DNA of 64,000 bases from Gammaproteobacteria bacterium HGW-Gammaproteobacteria-11 (GTDB lineage: Bacteria > Pseudomonadota > Gammaproteobacteria > Pseudomonadales > Pseudomonadaceae): positions 1-64,000 of the forward strand of contig PGZJ01000005.1 in assembly GCA_002840055.1 (NCBI GenBank). Direction: 5' to 3'. The position numbers were made by a program, and so were the translations under genes. Below the pieces are notes generated by a model. That model was not told where the DNA came from. It saw only the letters and a list, made by a program, of their open reading frames with translations, and ran no database searches. Of this stretch, positions 1 through 8,414 are shown one piece after another. Within the stretch, counting starts at the first letter, position 1. Each line of letters begins with the position of its first letter.

Positions 1-1644
1 CGCCTGTGCGAAGAGGAAGGTATTCACTACCACTTTGAACACACAACCGATAACCACCTGCTGGTGTTTGGTGATGACCAGACCAGCTTCCCGCGTCTGC
101 CGCGCCCCACCGCCTATACACAGGACAGCGGCCTGGTCGCCGATGAACAGGTGATCAAACGCTTTGCCCTGCGCATGGAGACCCGGCCCAGCCGCGTGAC
201 CCGTCGCGACTACGACTTTGAAAAGCCGCATCTGCTGATGGAGGCCGCCCACCAGGCCGAACAGCCGATTGAAGGGGAAGAGCCACCGCCGCCGCTGCCG
301 GATCTGGAAGACTACGACTACCCCGGCCTCTTTAGCGAACGCGCCCGCGGCAAACACCTGGCCAAGCGCACCCTGGAGCGGCATCGCAGTGACTACCGCC
401 TGGCGGAAGGCAAGAGTGATGTCCCCAGCCTGATCAGCGGTCACTTTCTTACGTTATCCGAGCACCCCAGAGTCGACTGGAACGACCTGTGGCTGATTAC
501 CGGCATCCGCCACGAAGGCAAACAACCCCAAGTACTGGAAGAATCCGTCACCAGTGACGTCAGAGCCGAAGACGGCTTTACCCAGGGCTACCGCAACCAG
601 TTCACCGCCACGCCCTGGGATGTGCCGTTCAGACCACAACTGAATCACCCCAAACCCAAGGTCCTCGGCAGCCAGACCGCCGTGGTCACCGGCCCGGCTG
701 GCGAAGAAATCCACTGCGACCAATACGGCCGCATCAAGGTGCAATTCCATTGGGACCGTGAAGGTCAGGCCGATGAGCAGACCAGTTGCTGGTTGCGTGT
801 CTCATCCAGCTGGGCGGGCAATCAATATGGCGGCATCGCCATCCCGCGCATCGGTATGGAAGTGCTGGTCACCTTCCTCGAAGGCGACCCGGATCAACCG
901 CTGGTCACCGGCTGCCTGTACCACAAGGGCCATCCCACGCCCTACGAGCTACCAGCACACAAGACCCGCAGCGTATTCAAAACCCTGAGCAGCGCCCCCG
1001 GTGGTGGCGGCGGTGGCTACAACGAACTGCGGATTGAAGACAAACAAGGCGAAGAACAGATCTACCTGCACGCCCAGCGCGACTGGGACGAGAACATCGA
1101 GCACGACCAGAAGATTCGCGTCGGCAACGAACGCCATGACCGCGTCGAGGCCAACAGCTACTCGGAATTCATGGCTGAAGAGCACCGCACCACCCACGGT
1201 GAGCGCAAAACCGAGATCAAGGCCAATGATCATCTGACCGTCGGCACCAGTCAGCATATCAAGCTGGGTACCGGCCAATTTATCGAAGCCGGACAGGAAA
1301 TCCACCTCTCCAGCGGCATGAAAATGGTTCTGGACGCCGGCAGCGAGATCACCTTCAAGGTCGGCGGCAGCTTCGTCAAACTCGACCCCAGCGGCATCTC
1401 CCTGGTCGGGCCCAACGTCAAGATCAACTCCGGCGGTAGTCCGGGGTCGGGTAGTGGCGCGGCGCCTGAGCTGCCGGGGGATGTGTTGGCGGCGGATAGT
1501 GATGAGGCGGGTGGGGTGCTCGCCTTCCGCCTTAAAGAAGCACGGCTGGATAGCACACCCTTTGTCGAGCTTTGCCAAAAGCCCAAGGGCGGAACCCCAG
1601 CCCAGTGCCCGCTTGCAGATTGCCCATGCCGTAAGGGAGCTTGA
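1..1644 (+). CDS. vgrG: Type VI secretion VgrG spike protein, 5' end cut by window
   Basis: The reading frame is open from base 1, so the N-terminus lies outside the window; 547 residues are visible. The protein trimerises into the tip of the T6SS puncturing device. Visible parts are the end of the gp27-like domain, a gp5-type OB fold (around residues 235-305, with the DQYGRIKVQFHWD and PRIGMEVLV signatures typical of VgrG), and a glycine-rich repetitive beta-helix needle (about 330-475). A Gly/Ser/Pro linker then leads to a tail of about 65 residues ending in four closely spaced cysteines (QCPLADCPCRKG). The tail goes beyond a minimal VgrG and may dock the adaptor or the effector. The gene is followed 8 bp later by the DUF4123 adaptor. 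Family assignment is secure; the role of the tail is inference. Confidence 0.95.
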   Translation, partial: RLCEEEGIHYHFEHTTDNHLLVFGDDQTSFPRLPRPTAYTQDSGLVADEQVIKRFALRMETRPSRVTRRDYDFEKPHLLMEAAHQAEQPIEGEEPPPPLPDLEDYDYPGLFSERARGKHLAKRTLERHRSDYRLAEGKSDVPSLISGHFLTLSEHPRVDWNDLWLITGIRHEGKQPQVLEESVTSDVRAEDGFTQGYRNQFTATPWDVPFRPQLNHPKPKVLGSQTAVVTGPAGEEIHCDQYGRIKVQFHWDREGQADEQTSCWLRVSSSWAGNQYGGIAIPRIGMEVLVTFLEGDPDQPLVTGCLYHKGHPTPYELPAHKTRSVFKTLSSAPGGGGGGYNELRIEDKQGEEQIYLHAQRDWDENIEHDQKIRVGNERHDRVEANSYSEFMAEEHRTTHGERKTEIKANDHLTVGTSQHIKLGTGQFIEAGQEIHLSSGMKMVLDAGSEITFKVGGSFVKLDPSGISLVGPNVKINSGGSPGSGSGAAPELPGDVLAADSDEAGGVLAFRLKEARLDSTPFVELCQKPKGGTPAQCPLADCPCRKGA

Positions 1645-1652
1645 GTCCAAGT

Positions 1653-2390
1653 ATGAGTTATCAACGTATGGCGCAAATGCCGCTCCTGCAAGGTCACACT
1701 TACTGGCTGGCCGAGCCGCAGAAGGGCTTGTTGGAAAAACTCTATGAGCTGGAGCCAAATCCTGATCCTGTGCAACTATTTGAAGGCACAGCTTTCTCCC
1801 CCCAGGCAAGCCAGTCCCCTTTACTCTTTAGCCTGTCAGCCAGCGGTGGGCTAGCCTCGAGCCTGGCAGACAACCCCAATGCACTCACCGGTCTGCTCAT
1901 AACCACGCAGGCGTCACGCGCCCAGCTATTGCAGCAACTGCGCAGCTTGCTGGAAGCGCGCTTTCTACAGGGGCGTAAAGCCTTATTACGGTACTACGAC
2001 CCCCGGGTTGCCAGCTACCTGTTGCCAACCTGTAGTGAATCTTTGCAACCGCGCTGGCTTGGCCCCATCAACGATATTGCCTGGTACGGCGGCACCTGGG
2101 CTGACGAGTTCGCCGATGGCAAACAGTGGCACCTGCTCCGGCACGTGCAGCAACCCGACGCAAAAATTCCTGCAACCCCGCTCGCTCTGAATGACACTCA
2201 GCTGCAACGCTTGGTGGATCAGGGCTACGAGCATTTTGCCTGGCGCTGGCTGGCAGACAACAAAGGTTATGCAATGGCCCAGACACTCGACTGGATCAAA
2301 ACCGGTATCGCCGCCGGACACACCGAACACAATTCGCTGAACGCCTGGCTGGATAGCCAGACAATGGCGCAAGGAGCGCAGAACGGATGA
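1653..2390 (+). CDS. DUF4123 T6SS effector adaptor/chaperone
   Basis: A 245-residue protein with DUF4123 features: an N-terminal hydrophobic strand pattern, a central LLEARFLQGRKALLRYYDPRV segment (the 'RFYDPRV' hallmark), and LLPTCSES followed by a GPI..IAWY stretch. DUF4123 proteins (also called Tap or Tec) are cytoplasmic adaptors that load a cognate effector on its VgrG and are not themselves secreted. The ATG at 1653 is preferred over the TTG at 1641. It overlaps the effector gene by 4 bp (ATGA), and its position between vgrG and a large toxin is the canonical order. No enzymatic residues are expected. The effector specificity is inferred from position only. Confidence 0.85.
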   Translation: MSYQRMAQMPLLQGHTYWLAEPQKGLLEKLYELEPNPDPVQLFEGTAFSPQASQSPLLFSLSASGGLASSLADNPNALTGLLITTQASRAQLLQQLRSLLEARFLQGRKALLRYYDPRVASYLLPTCSESLQPRWLGPINDIAWYGGTWADEFADGKQWHLLRHVQQPDAKIPATPLALNDTQLQRLVDQGYEHFAWRWLADNKGYAMAQTLDWIKTGIAAGHTEHNSLNAWLDSQTMAQGAQNG

Positions 2391-5300
2391 GTAGCAATGT
2401 CTGTATTCTCGACAAAGGACCGGCCTGTGAGCCAGATAAGCTGATCGTTGAAATCATCGGCAAACAACACCCAGATACCCAGCGACTGTTAATCTGCGAC
2501 GCCGAAGGGCAGCCCCTTGATACCGTTACTTCAGCCGCTAAAGAGGAAGAGATCTCCAGCGAAGGCGTCTCCAGTTTGCTGAAAGTGTGGGATTGGGAAG
2601 AGCAACCAGGCGAAACGTTGTATCTGGAAATTGCCAGCGATTCTGGGAGCCCCATCCGCCTGCCGCTGCTGCCCGATCTCAGAGCCACCCCTCGTCAAGA
2701 GCAAGCTCAACTCAACCAGATTGTGCCTGTGGTTCCCTGCACTGCACTGTCAGGTACCCGCCAGGCGGATGACCTGGGTGTTCCCGTGCTGGTGCGCAGT
2801 GGCTATATCTATGTGTTTGTTTCGGGCAAGCTCTGGCGAGAACTCGAGGTCCGCTTTACCGAGCAAGGCACACGTTACTTTGATGTCAACGTCGCGCAAT
2901 ATCGTAACGAACATGGCTTTGCCAATGTCAAACGAAGAGCGACAGGTGTAGCGCTGGAAGATATATGGCTACCATCCCAGTGGAACGGAAGCTGGCCTGG
3001 CGCCGTTGAATTGATGTTTTCCGAGGTTCAGCTGAGCGCATCCCGCCTCAAGCATTATGAGCGGCATGAAAACTTTCTTTCTCCGCGCGTGCGCAACCCC
3101 CGTTTGCTGGTGACCGAATCTCTTTGGCAGCGGCTATGGGCAAACGCTCCGGACGGCCTTGCCATGCTTGAGGCGCAGCGTGCTGCAGCAGTCAACCAGA
3201 GTATCGTTCCATCCGTATCACGCCTCAGAATGGAATCCAGTGCTTTTCCAGTAGCGCTCTGCGCACCTCAACGTCAGCGCCAGCCAGGCCATGAGTGGCT
3301 ACTGGACCAGCCAGCCAGCATGCTTTGTGATCTGACCGGAAGCTATCCAGAAAAGGCCTTGAACTGCACCCGAGAAGCAACCCAGACCTGGCGTACTGGC
3401 GTAGCAACTGATCCACCTGCTGACTTTGAATCAGAGGCCTGGCGCAGTTGCTATAACGGCTGCGATCCACAAACTGCTGCCGTCTGGCAGGCTCAGGATG
3501 CTCAATCCGACGCGCTTCAGGCGGTACGTGACCGGAAGCTTTACGCAGTTCTTTTGCCCGACCCCATGAACCGAATGCGCCACTTGCATGCACGTATCGA
3601 TAGCCTGCAGGAGCTGCTGAAATACTGCACCCAGCTCGCTATGGAGCACCCGCACCACGCCAGCGCAATAGTGCTGCATAACATGGCCGTACCACGCCAT
3701 GTTGGCGGTAGCTTGAACCCCCTGAACCAACACTTTCAAGACAGGTTGGAGGAACAAGGAAAGCGCGAGATCAACATTGCCACCGCCGCCGTTGAGCGGG
3801 CTAATATCTGGAAACTACTGGATAGCGCTCAACTGGGACTCAGTAAAGTCTTGAGCTTGAGCCAGTTCCAACAGTGCCTGGGCGACCATTTAAGCCTGGA
3901 CCACTTAGAGTATCCAGCAGCCATGTTCTTTGCGGTCCGGGTAATGGCTTGTCTCGCCGCTACTCCGGCACAACTTGACCCCCTCGCACTGAAAGGCGAT
4001 ATCCATGATGCAGTGACCGGGGTCCGCCTGCATAGCCCGGGACGCAATGATGGCCAGCAGTTTCTGGTCGATATGACCAATCGGATCACCCATCCCCTCC
4101 ATGGAATGCTGCTACCGGAGATCAGGGTCAACGCGCTATTTGATCAATACCGCAAGCCAGCCGAGCAGGAACCCAACAATGGCGATGGCCGTTTTCGCGC
4201 AACGGCATTGGCCAGCCTGGAAGACATGGATGCACCGGATGAAGAAAGCGAAACCCTTGACGGCATGACCTTGGCCGCCTTGATGGCTAGCGGCACACTA
4301 CAGGACAGCTTTACCGCCCATAGCAGTTTCAAGGCTGGCATGGCTGTACTTAGCAAAATCCATGAGATTCTGAGCAGTGCAATCACAGCTGCAGAAAATC
4401 ACATGTCTGATGCAGCCAATCAGCTCGATAACCGCAACCAAAGGGTCGCTGCAAGTCGGGCCGACCTGGATCAGGCTCGTCAAGATCAGAGCCGCCACCG
4501 CGTCGAACTGGGCGAACAGGCCCTATTGGCAAAAATCAGATTGCACGGCTTGGCTGCAGAGCATTTGCGCCAAACCATGCCTAATGCTTTCGAAGGGGCA
4601 AAATTTGTCAGATCAGGCCAGTTCAAGGGTAGCGAATACTACCTGTTCGGCCTGGAAGACTTACCCGAAGCCGATCCGAATAGGGCGTCGGAAAAGCTGT
4701 TTGGCCAGTATCTGGATGGCGCAGGAAATCGACTGGCAACTACCGATGCTCGCGCGGCAAGGGGTTCGGGCATGCCGATTACCCCTGAAACGGGAACCTA
4801 CTTCGCCATACCGCGCAGCAATCCAACAAGGGAAATTCTGAGCAAGCTCAATCAGGCCACGCTGCGCGAAACCTTGGCTGACTCCGACTTGCTTGCCGCA
4901 CGCGCCTTTGAGGAACAGGCCGGTATGGCCTTGCAGCGTGCTGTCGAGAAATTGAGGCGTCATCGGGAGGGGGGATTAAATAGGGCGCTTAACAGCAGAC
5001 CCTTTTCCGCTGCAGTGTTGGGGCTTGAGATATGGAATGTTCAGGTTGCGTCTGAAGAGTATGGAAGAAGTATTGCTGAAGGACGAGGTATTAGAGCATT
5101 CGCAGGGATGGCGGGCGCAAACCTTGATCTACTCATAGCTTTTGAAGCCTTGGTAAGTAAGGTTGCAGGCAACCAAACGATTCTTAGCGTGACGGCAAAC
5201 AAGACAGTTTTTACTATTTCAGACGAATTGGCGACAAAGTTTCTGGGGCCGCGATTAGCCAAAAGTATTATCTCTGTTGTAAGCGTTAGGATCCTAGGGC

Positions 5301-6235
5301 AGGTTGCTGCGGGCTTAGTTTTTTCAGGCTTGAGCCTGTCCGATGCACTTCATTCCGCCCTATGGGCTGATAAAGCAATATGGGGCCATTATATGATGGC
5401 GGCTGGCGGCCTGATGGGAGCTGCAGGTGTCATGCTCGGAGGCTCAACCCTGTTTGGGCCAGTGGGCATTATTGCAGTGCTTTTGATTATTGGCGGTGCC
5501 GCTGTGGTAGCACTTTTCAGCAATACGGACTTTGAGGACTGGTTGTCTGGTAGCATTTTCAGTGTGGAAGGCGGATTCAGCAAGGCAATACGAGCAGGCA
5601 TGGATATGCTCCCCTATCTAAGCGCCAGCCCACGTCATTTGGAAGATCCCGATGAAGCCCTGTACCGACTGGTTGGCTTGCTGGCCGGCATCAGCATCCA
5701 GATTGAAAACAATCCCGACTATGATCCAAATGCTTTCAATAACGGTTCAAAATCAATCGAGTCATTGAAAAAACGGGCCAACACGCGCATCACTGTGCGC
5801 TCCAATGTAAGTGGTATAGCCGGGCAATTGAGCGTTGCCAGCACTTCTGTTCACTGCCTGCTGGTCCGCAAGGAAATAAGAATTATAAGTACAGGTTTTA
5901 GCCCCGGCCGCAGCGAGACACGCCATGATTTACCTGAACGAAGTACCCCCGTTTTGCTGCATGACCACGCTGACACTAGGATAGTGTATGTCAATACGCC
6001 TGAATTCAGGCCGCAAAGCCACTATTATCAGGAGGCTGACTTATATCACTGGGAAGTAAGAGCGCAATACCGTTTTATTGATAGCCGCAACGGCAAAAAA
6101 TGGATATTCCCTGCACTCAGCCCCAAATTGGCGCCAATTGATCCATCAAAAGAAACAGCTCCCGATCTTCGTAAAACCAATCAGCCACTGTGGGCCGATC
6201 AAAAAACCCATGCCGCTACAGGAGTCGCCAGCTGA
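2387..6235 (+). CDS. VasX-like T6SS effector, probable membrane-disrupting toxin
   Basis: A 1282-residue protein translated from an ATGA overlap with its DUF4123 adaptor. The N-terminal part (about residues 100-420) resembles the VasX/BTH_I2691 family: a VPVVPCTAL start, a VRSGYIYVFV segment ('single strand of a carbohydrate-binding-like module' in relatives), and a YAVLLPDPMNRM stretch equivalent to the 'ALPDP' hallmark. A long heptad-rich segment (about 665-725) is probably coiled coil. The C-terminal third holds hydrophobic segments near 905-930, 960-985 and 1003-1045, the last one Gly/Ala-rich, as in colicin-like pore formers. No catalytic motif was seen. Base composition turns AT-richer from about position 4970, consistent with an exchanged toxin domain. 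Pore formation is inferred from the family. Confidence 0.65.
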   Translation: MSSNVCILDKGPACEPDKLIVEIIGKQHPDTQRLLICDAEGQPLDTVTSAAKEEEISSEGVSSLLKVWDWEEQPGETLYLEIASDSGSPIRLPLLPDLRATPRQEQAQLNQIVPVVPCTALSGTRQADDLGVPVLVRSGYIYVFVSGKLWRELEVRFTEQGTRYFDVNVAQYRNEHGFANVKRRATGVALEDIWLPSQWNGSWPGAVELMFSEVQLSASRLKHYERHENFLSPRVRNPRLLVTESLWQRLWANAPDGLAMLEAQRAAAVNQSIVPSVSRLRMESSAFPVALCAPQRQRQPGHEWLLDQPASMLCDLTGSYPEKALNCTREATQTWRTGVATDPPADFESEAWRSCYNGCDPQTAAVWQAQDAQSDALQAVRDRKLYAVLLPDPMNRMRHLHARIDSLQELLKYCTQLAMEHPHHASAIVLHNMAVPRHVGGSLNPLNQHFQDRLEEQGKREINIATAAVERANIWKLLDSAQLGLSKVLSLSQFQQCLGDHLSLDHLEYPAAMFFAVRVMACLAATPAQLDPLALKGDIHDAVTGVRLHSPGRNDGQQFLVDMTNRITHPLHGMLLPEIRVNALFDQYRKPAEQEPNNGDGRFRATALASLEDMDAPDEESETLDGMTLAALMASGTLQDSFTAHSSFKAGMAVLSKIHEILSSAITAAENHMSDAANQLDNRNQRVAASRADLDQARQDQSRHRVELGEQALLAKIRLHGLAAEHLRQTMPNAFEGAKFVRSGQFKGSEYYLFGLEDLPEADPNRASEKLFGQYLDGAGNRLATTDARAARGSGMPITPETGTYFAIPRSNPTREILSKLNQATLRETLADSDLLAARAFEEQAGMALQRAVEKLRRHREGGLNRALNSRPFSAAVLGLEIWNVQVASEEYGRSIAEGRGIRAFAGMAGANLDLLIAFEALVSKVAGNQTILSVTANKTVFTISDELATKFLGPRLAKSIISVVSVRILGQVAAGLVFSGLSLSDALHSALWADKAIWGHYMMAAGGLMGAAGVMLGGSTLFGPVGIIAVLLIIGGAAVVALFSNTDFEDWLSGSIFSVEGGFSKAIRAGMDMLPYLSASPRHLEDPDEALYRLVGLLAGISIQIENNPDYDPNAFNNGSKSIESLKKRANTRITVRSNVSGIAGQLSVASTSVHCLLVRKEIRIISTGFSPGRSETRHDLPERSTPVLLHDHADTRIVYVNTPEFRPQSHYYQEADLYHWEVRAQYRFIDSRNGKKWIFPALSPKLAPIDPSKETAPDLRKTNQPLWADQKTHAATGVAS

Positions 6236-7269
6236 TGAGCGTGAACAACTATGCATCAACTGCCTATTCCCCAGACAAGCTGCAAGAACAGAAATCAGCC
6301 AAGGCACGCTCAGGCCTTAAACGTCTGGCCGGAAGACGGTTGCCCTGGGGCAATACCCAAGCAGTGGTGCCGGAAACCTTTATGTCTCCAGGACCTGCCA
6401 GCTTAAGGTTGCTAGAAAGTAAGCGGATAAAACGAGACAAAGAAATAGCTCTGGGCACGTATAAGCCCGCACCTTTGGAGCATATAGACTTCCATGACCG
6501 TTGTGACCATGAGCATTATCGTCACGCCCCTTGGTCGGCCAGGACACATTTCTGGATTTATTTGGCCACTTTTGGGAAAGGTGGTTTCTTTATTTTTCTT
6601 TTCGTGGGGACTTTAACTTCTCTTCAAGTTGGTTACATATCACAGAGTGGTTTCATTACAGGTTTATGGGACTCATTTCAAACCTTGATGCTAGTGTTTC
6701 TACTTCCGTGCCTAACCCTCTGGGGACTTGCCTCCCTAGTGATCCACCAATTCCCACGCCTCTGGGCCAAACCCGGCAAAGGTCCCAAATGGGAGCTTAA
6801 TCGCCGCAACGGTATGATTACCGTGTTTGAGTATCGACGCAGTGAAGTCATCGAAAAGCGCGCGCCTTTCCATGAATTCGATGCCTATATCAACACCACC
6901 CCGGACCGCCAAGGCTTGCCGATGAACGTACTGAGCCTGGAGCACCGCTACTCGGATATCAGTATCCACTTCGGTGATCTTCAGCCACCGGATCGCAACA
7001 CCCAGCAACCCTGCGCGCTATGGGACTTTATTCAGAACTATATGGATATCAGCCATCCGCTGCCGGATGCACCGCTGTTTGAAGAACATCGCCACAACGA
7101 CCCGACCACGCTAGAACACGACAAGGCAACCAAGCGCCACAAACGCTTCTGGATCGATATGACCGATGAGGCCTTCAAGCAGGAGCAACAACGTATGCGC
7201 ATCAAGGTTGATGCCATCAACACTTTTAGCCGGCCAAACCTGATGGCGCAGTATGTAAGTTATGTGTGA
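6235..7269 (+). CDS. Membrane protein, candidate immunity or accessory factor of the VasX-like effector
   Basis: 344 residues starting in a TGATG overlap with the effector stop codon, so translationally coupled to the toxin. A basic, soluble N-terminal segment is followed by two transmembrane helices (around residues 105-130 and 145-175), then a soluble C-terminal beta-rich domain beginning WELNRRNGMITVFEYR and a charged helical tail. This arrangement (two helices, then a domain reading out a strand-rich 'RRNG..TVFEYRR' unit) parallels the DUF6708-like paralogs downstream, although sequence identity looks low. For pore-forming T6SS toxins such as VasX the cognate immunity protein is an inner-membrane protein, which fits. 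The function is inferred from coupling and topology; it could instead be an effector-maturation factor. Confidence 0.5.
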   Translation: MSVNNYASTAYSPDKLQEQKSAKARSGLKRLAGRRLPWGNTQAVVPETFMSPGPASLRLLESKRIKRDKEIALGTYKPAPLEHIDFHDRCDHEHYRHAPWSARTHFWIYLATFGKGGFFIFLFVGTLTSLQVGYISQSGFITGLWDSFQTLMLVFLLPCLTLWGLASLVIHQFPRLWAKPGKGPKWELNRRNGMITVFEYRRSEVIEKRAPFHEFDAYINTTPDRQGLPMNVLSLEHRYSDISIHFGDLQPPDRNTQQPCALWDFIQNYMDISHPLPDAPLFEEHRHNDPTTLEHDKATKRHKRFWIDMTDEAFKQEQQRMRIKVDAINTFSRPNLMAQYVSYV

Positions 7270-7293
7270 TGGGGTTTTATTGGCCTGATGCCA

Positions 7294-7324
7294 ACCCCTT
7301 CGCGGTCAAGCCCGCTCCTACAAT
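7294..7324 (+). repeat. REP-like element, left copy
   Basis: Contains the Pseudomonas REP signature TTCGCGGTCAAGCCCGC followed by TCCTACA, with an imperfect self-complementary core (GCGG / CCGC around TCAAGC). A second copy in the same orientation sits at 11604-11635, at the other end of the immunity-gene block. REPs of this kind are intergenic palindromes spread by RAYT transposases and often act as transcript-end stabilisers. Confidence 0.75.
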
Positions 7325-7454
7325 TTGCATCAAAGGACGCTGCAACTCGGACTTTGAGGTCAGTAGCAAACTGAGAGCTGACCATGTGTAAGGATTTGCT
7401 GAGCTATTAAAAAGGACGCTCTATAGGATAACAATTAATGTCATGGAGGACGAT

Positions 7455-7889
7455 ATGACGACAAAAAACGAAACTGAGAGATATGGCTTTGCCGAGTTCA
7501 CATGCACACATTGCAAGCACCATGACAAACTGGATATCGCCCTTATCCGGGACTTGATCGCCCCCAAACCGATCAAATGTTCCGCATGTTGCACACAGGT
7601 ACAACTTGGAACAGCCGATCACAAAGCCCTAGAAGCGCATTTCAATAAGGGTGAGCGGCTTGGCAAGATGGCGTTCATGATTGCCTTGCCCTTTTTTGCG
7701 GTAACCCTGGTTTTGTCGCTCATGTACGGAGCGATTGCCACCATCCCGTGCGTTATAACCGGATTATTGCTTGGCGCCATGTTGAAGGGAGAATTCAGCT
7801 CCCTAGGAGTTGTGTCACTGCCGCTTGAGCCTGTACCAATAATCAAGAATTTCTCAGATCTTGAAGCGCAGGCTTTCACGCTCTATTGA
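7455..7889 (+). CDS. Zinc-ribbon membrane protein of unknown function
   Basis: 144 residues from the ATG at 7455, preceded by a strong GGAGGA ribosome-binding site (7444-7449). An in-frame ATG at 7443 lies upstream of that site and is less likely. The N-terminal soluble part carries two CxxC pairs (CTHC near residue 15 and CSAC near 44), a probable zinc ribbon. Two transmembrane helices follow (about 74-95 and 98-115), then a short tail. It lies between the VasX-like effector operon and the DUF6708-like array, so an auxiliary role in immunity or effector handling is possible. I do not recognise a named family. Confidence 0.6.
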   Translation: MTTKNETERYGFAEFTCTHCKHHDKLDIALIRDLIAPKPIKCSACCTQVQLGTADHKALEAHFNKGERLGKMAFMIALPFFAVTLVLSLMYGAIATIPCVITGLLLGAMLKGEFSSLGVVSLPLEPVPIIKNFSDLEAQAFTLY

Positions 7890-7953
7890 TGCGATCAGAG
7901 ACGGCTCGAACAAAGGCTGGACTTTGGCGATGAGAAAATACTGGGGGAAAACT

Positions 7954-8030
7954 GGGGTCAGGTCTTGCCTTTTGCGTGCTCCCTTTTTGCCAACACCCCT
8001 CCAGCAGAGAGGCAAAAGACAAGACCTTAC
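7954..8030. repeat. Imperfect inverted repeat with GGGGTCAGGTCTTGC motif (RAYT/REP-associated type)
   Basis: Left arm 7960-7975 (AGGTCTTGCCTTTTGC) and right arm 8012-8027 match as reverse complements except at one base, separated by about 36 bp. The flanking GGGGTCAGGTCTTG is a motif commonly found around REP-associated tyrosine transposase loci. The element overlaps the apparent start of the next reading frame and may have truncated that gene or supplied its start. Confidence 0.6.
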
Positions 8031-8414
8031 CTCGTGTTCCCTTGTATTAAAATCATCATTGTCCAGCCAAGGAACGCAGTCAGCGATATAACCCAGGAAT
8101 GGCTGGCCTCAATACAAAGCGAATGGCTACCGATCGAGGAAGGCATGGGCTTACGACTAATAGGACCCGTTCGTCATATAGAGAGCAATCAGCATCTTGA
8201 AGTGCAGGTTCGCTATCACAGCCCCATCGCAATGTTGACTGGTACCCTTGATGAGGCACAACCCGTTATTGGTGGGCAGATGGGGATGCGTTATATCGTA
8301 AAAGGGGGAGACGTTACCGAACACAATAGCGACGAAGGCCCGTTGGCAAGCGATTGCCAGCCCATGAGAATTGTATTGAGTTACGATGCGTTACAACCCA
8401 GGAGTACGCCATGA
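7965..8414 (+). CDS. Hypothetical protein, start uncertain, possibly 5'-truncated
   Basis: The frame is open from a TTG inside an inverted repeat (7954-8030). The first 25 or so residues are therefore encoded by repeat DNA and are unlikely to be original. The plausible gene body starts near VSDITQEWLASIQ (about 8075) and runs to 8414, a soluble acidic protein of about 110 residues with alternating strand pattern and no recognisable motif. Its stop overlaps the start of the first DUF6708-like gene by ATGA, so the two are coupled and the frame is likely real. Either the repeat inserted in the 5' end of an older gene or a start further inside is used (ATG 8147). Function unknown. Confidence 0.45.
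   Translation: MPFACSLFANTPPAERQKTRPYLVFPCIKIIIVQPRNAVSDITQEWLASIQSEWLPIEEGMGLRLIGPVRHIESNQHLEVQVRYHSPIAMLTGTLDEAQPVIGGQMGMRYIVKGGDVTEHNSDEGPLASDCQPMRIVLSYDALQPRSTP

Noticed and set aside
949-1809. Long minus-strand open frame opposite vgrG
   Set aside because: Shadow of a GC-rich gene; no ribosome-binding site or recognisable protein.
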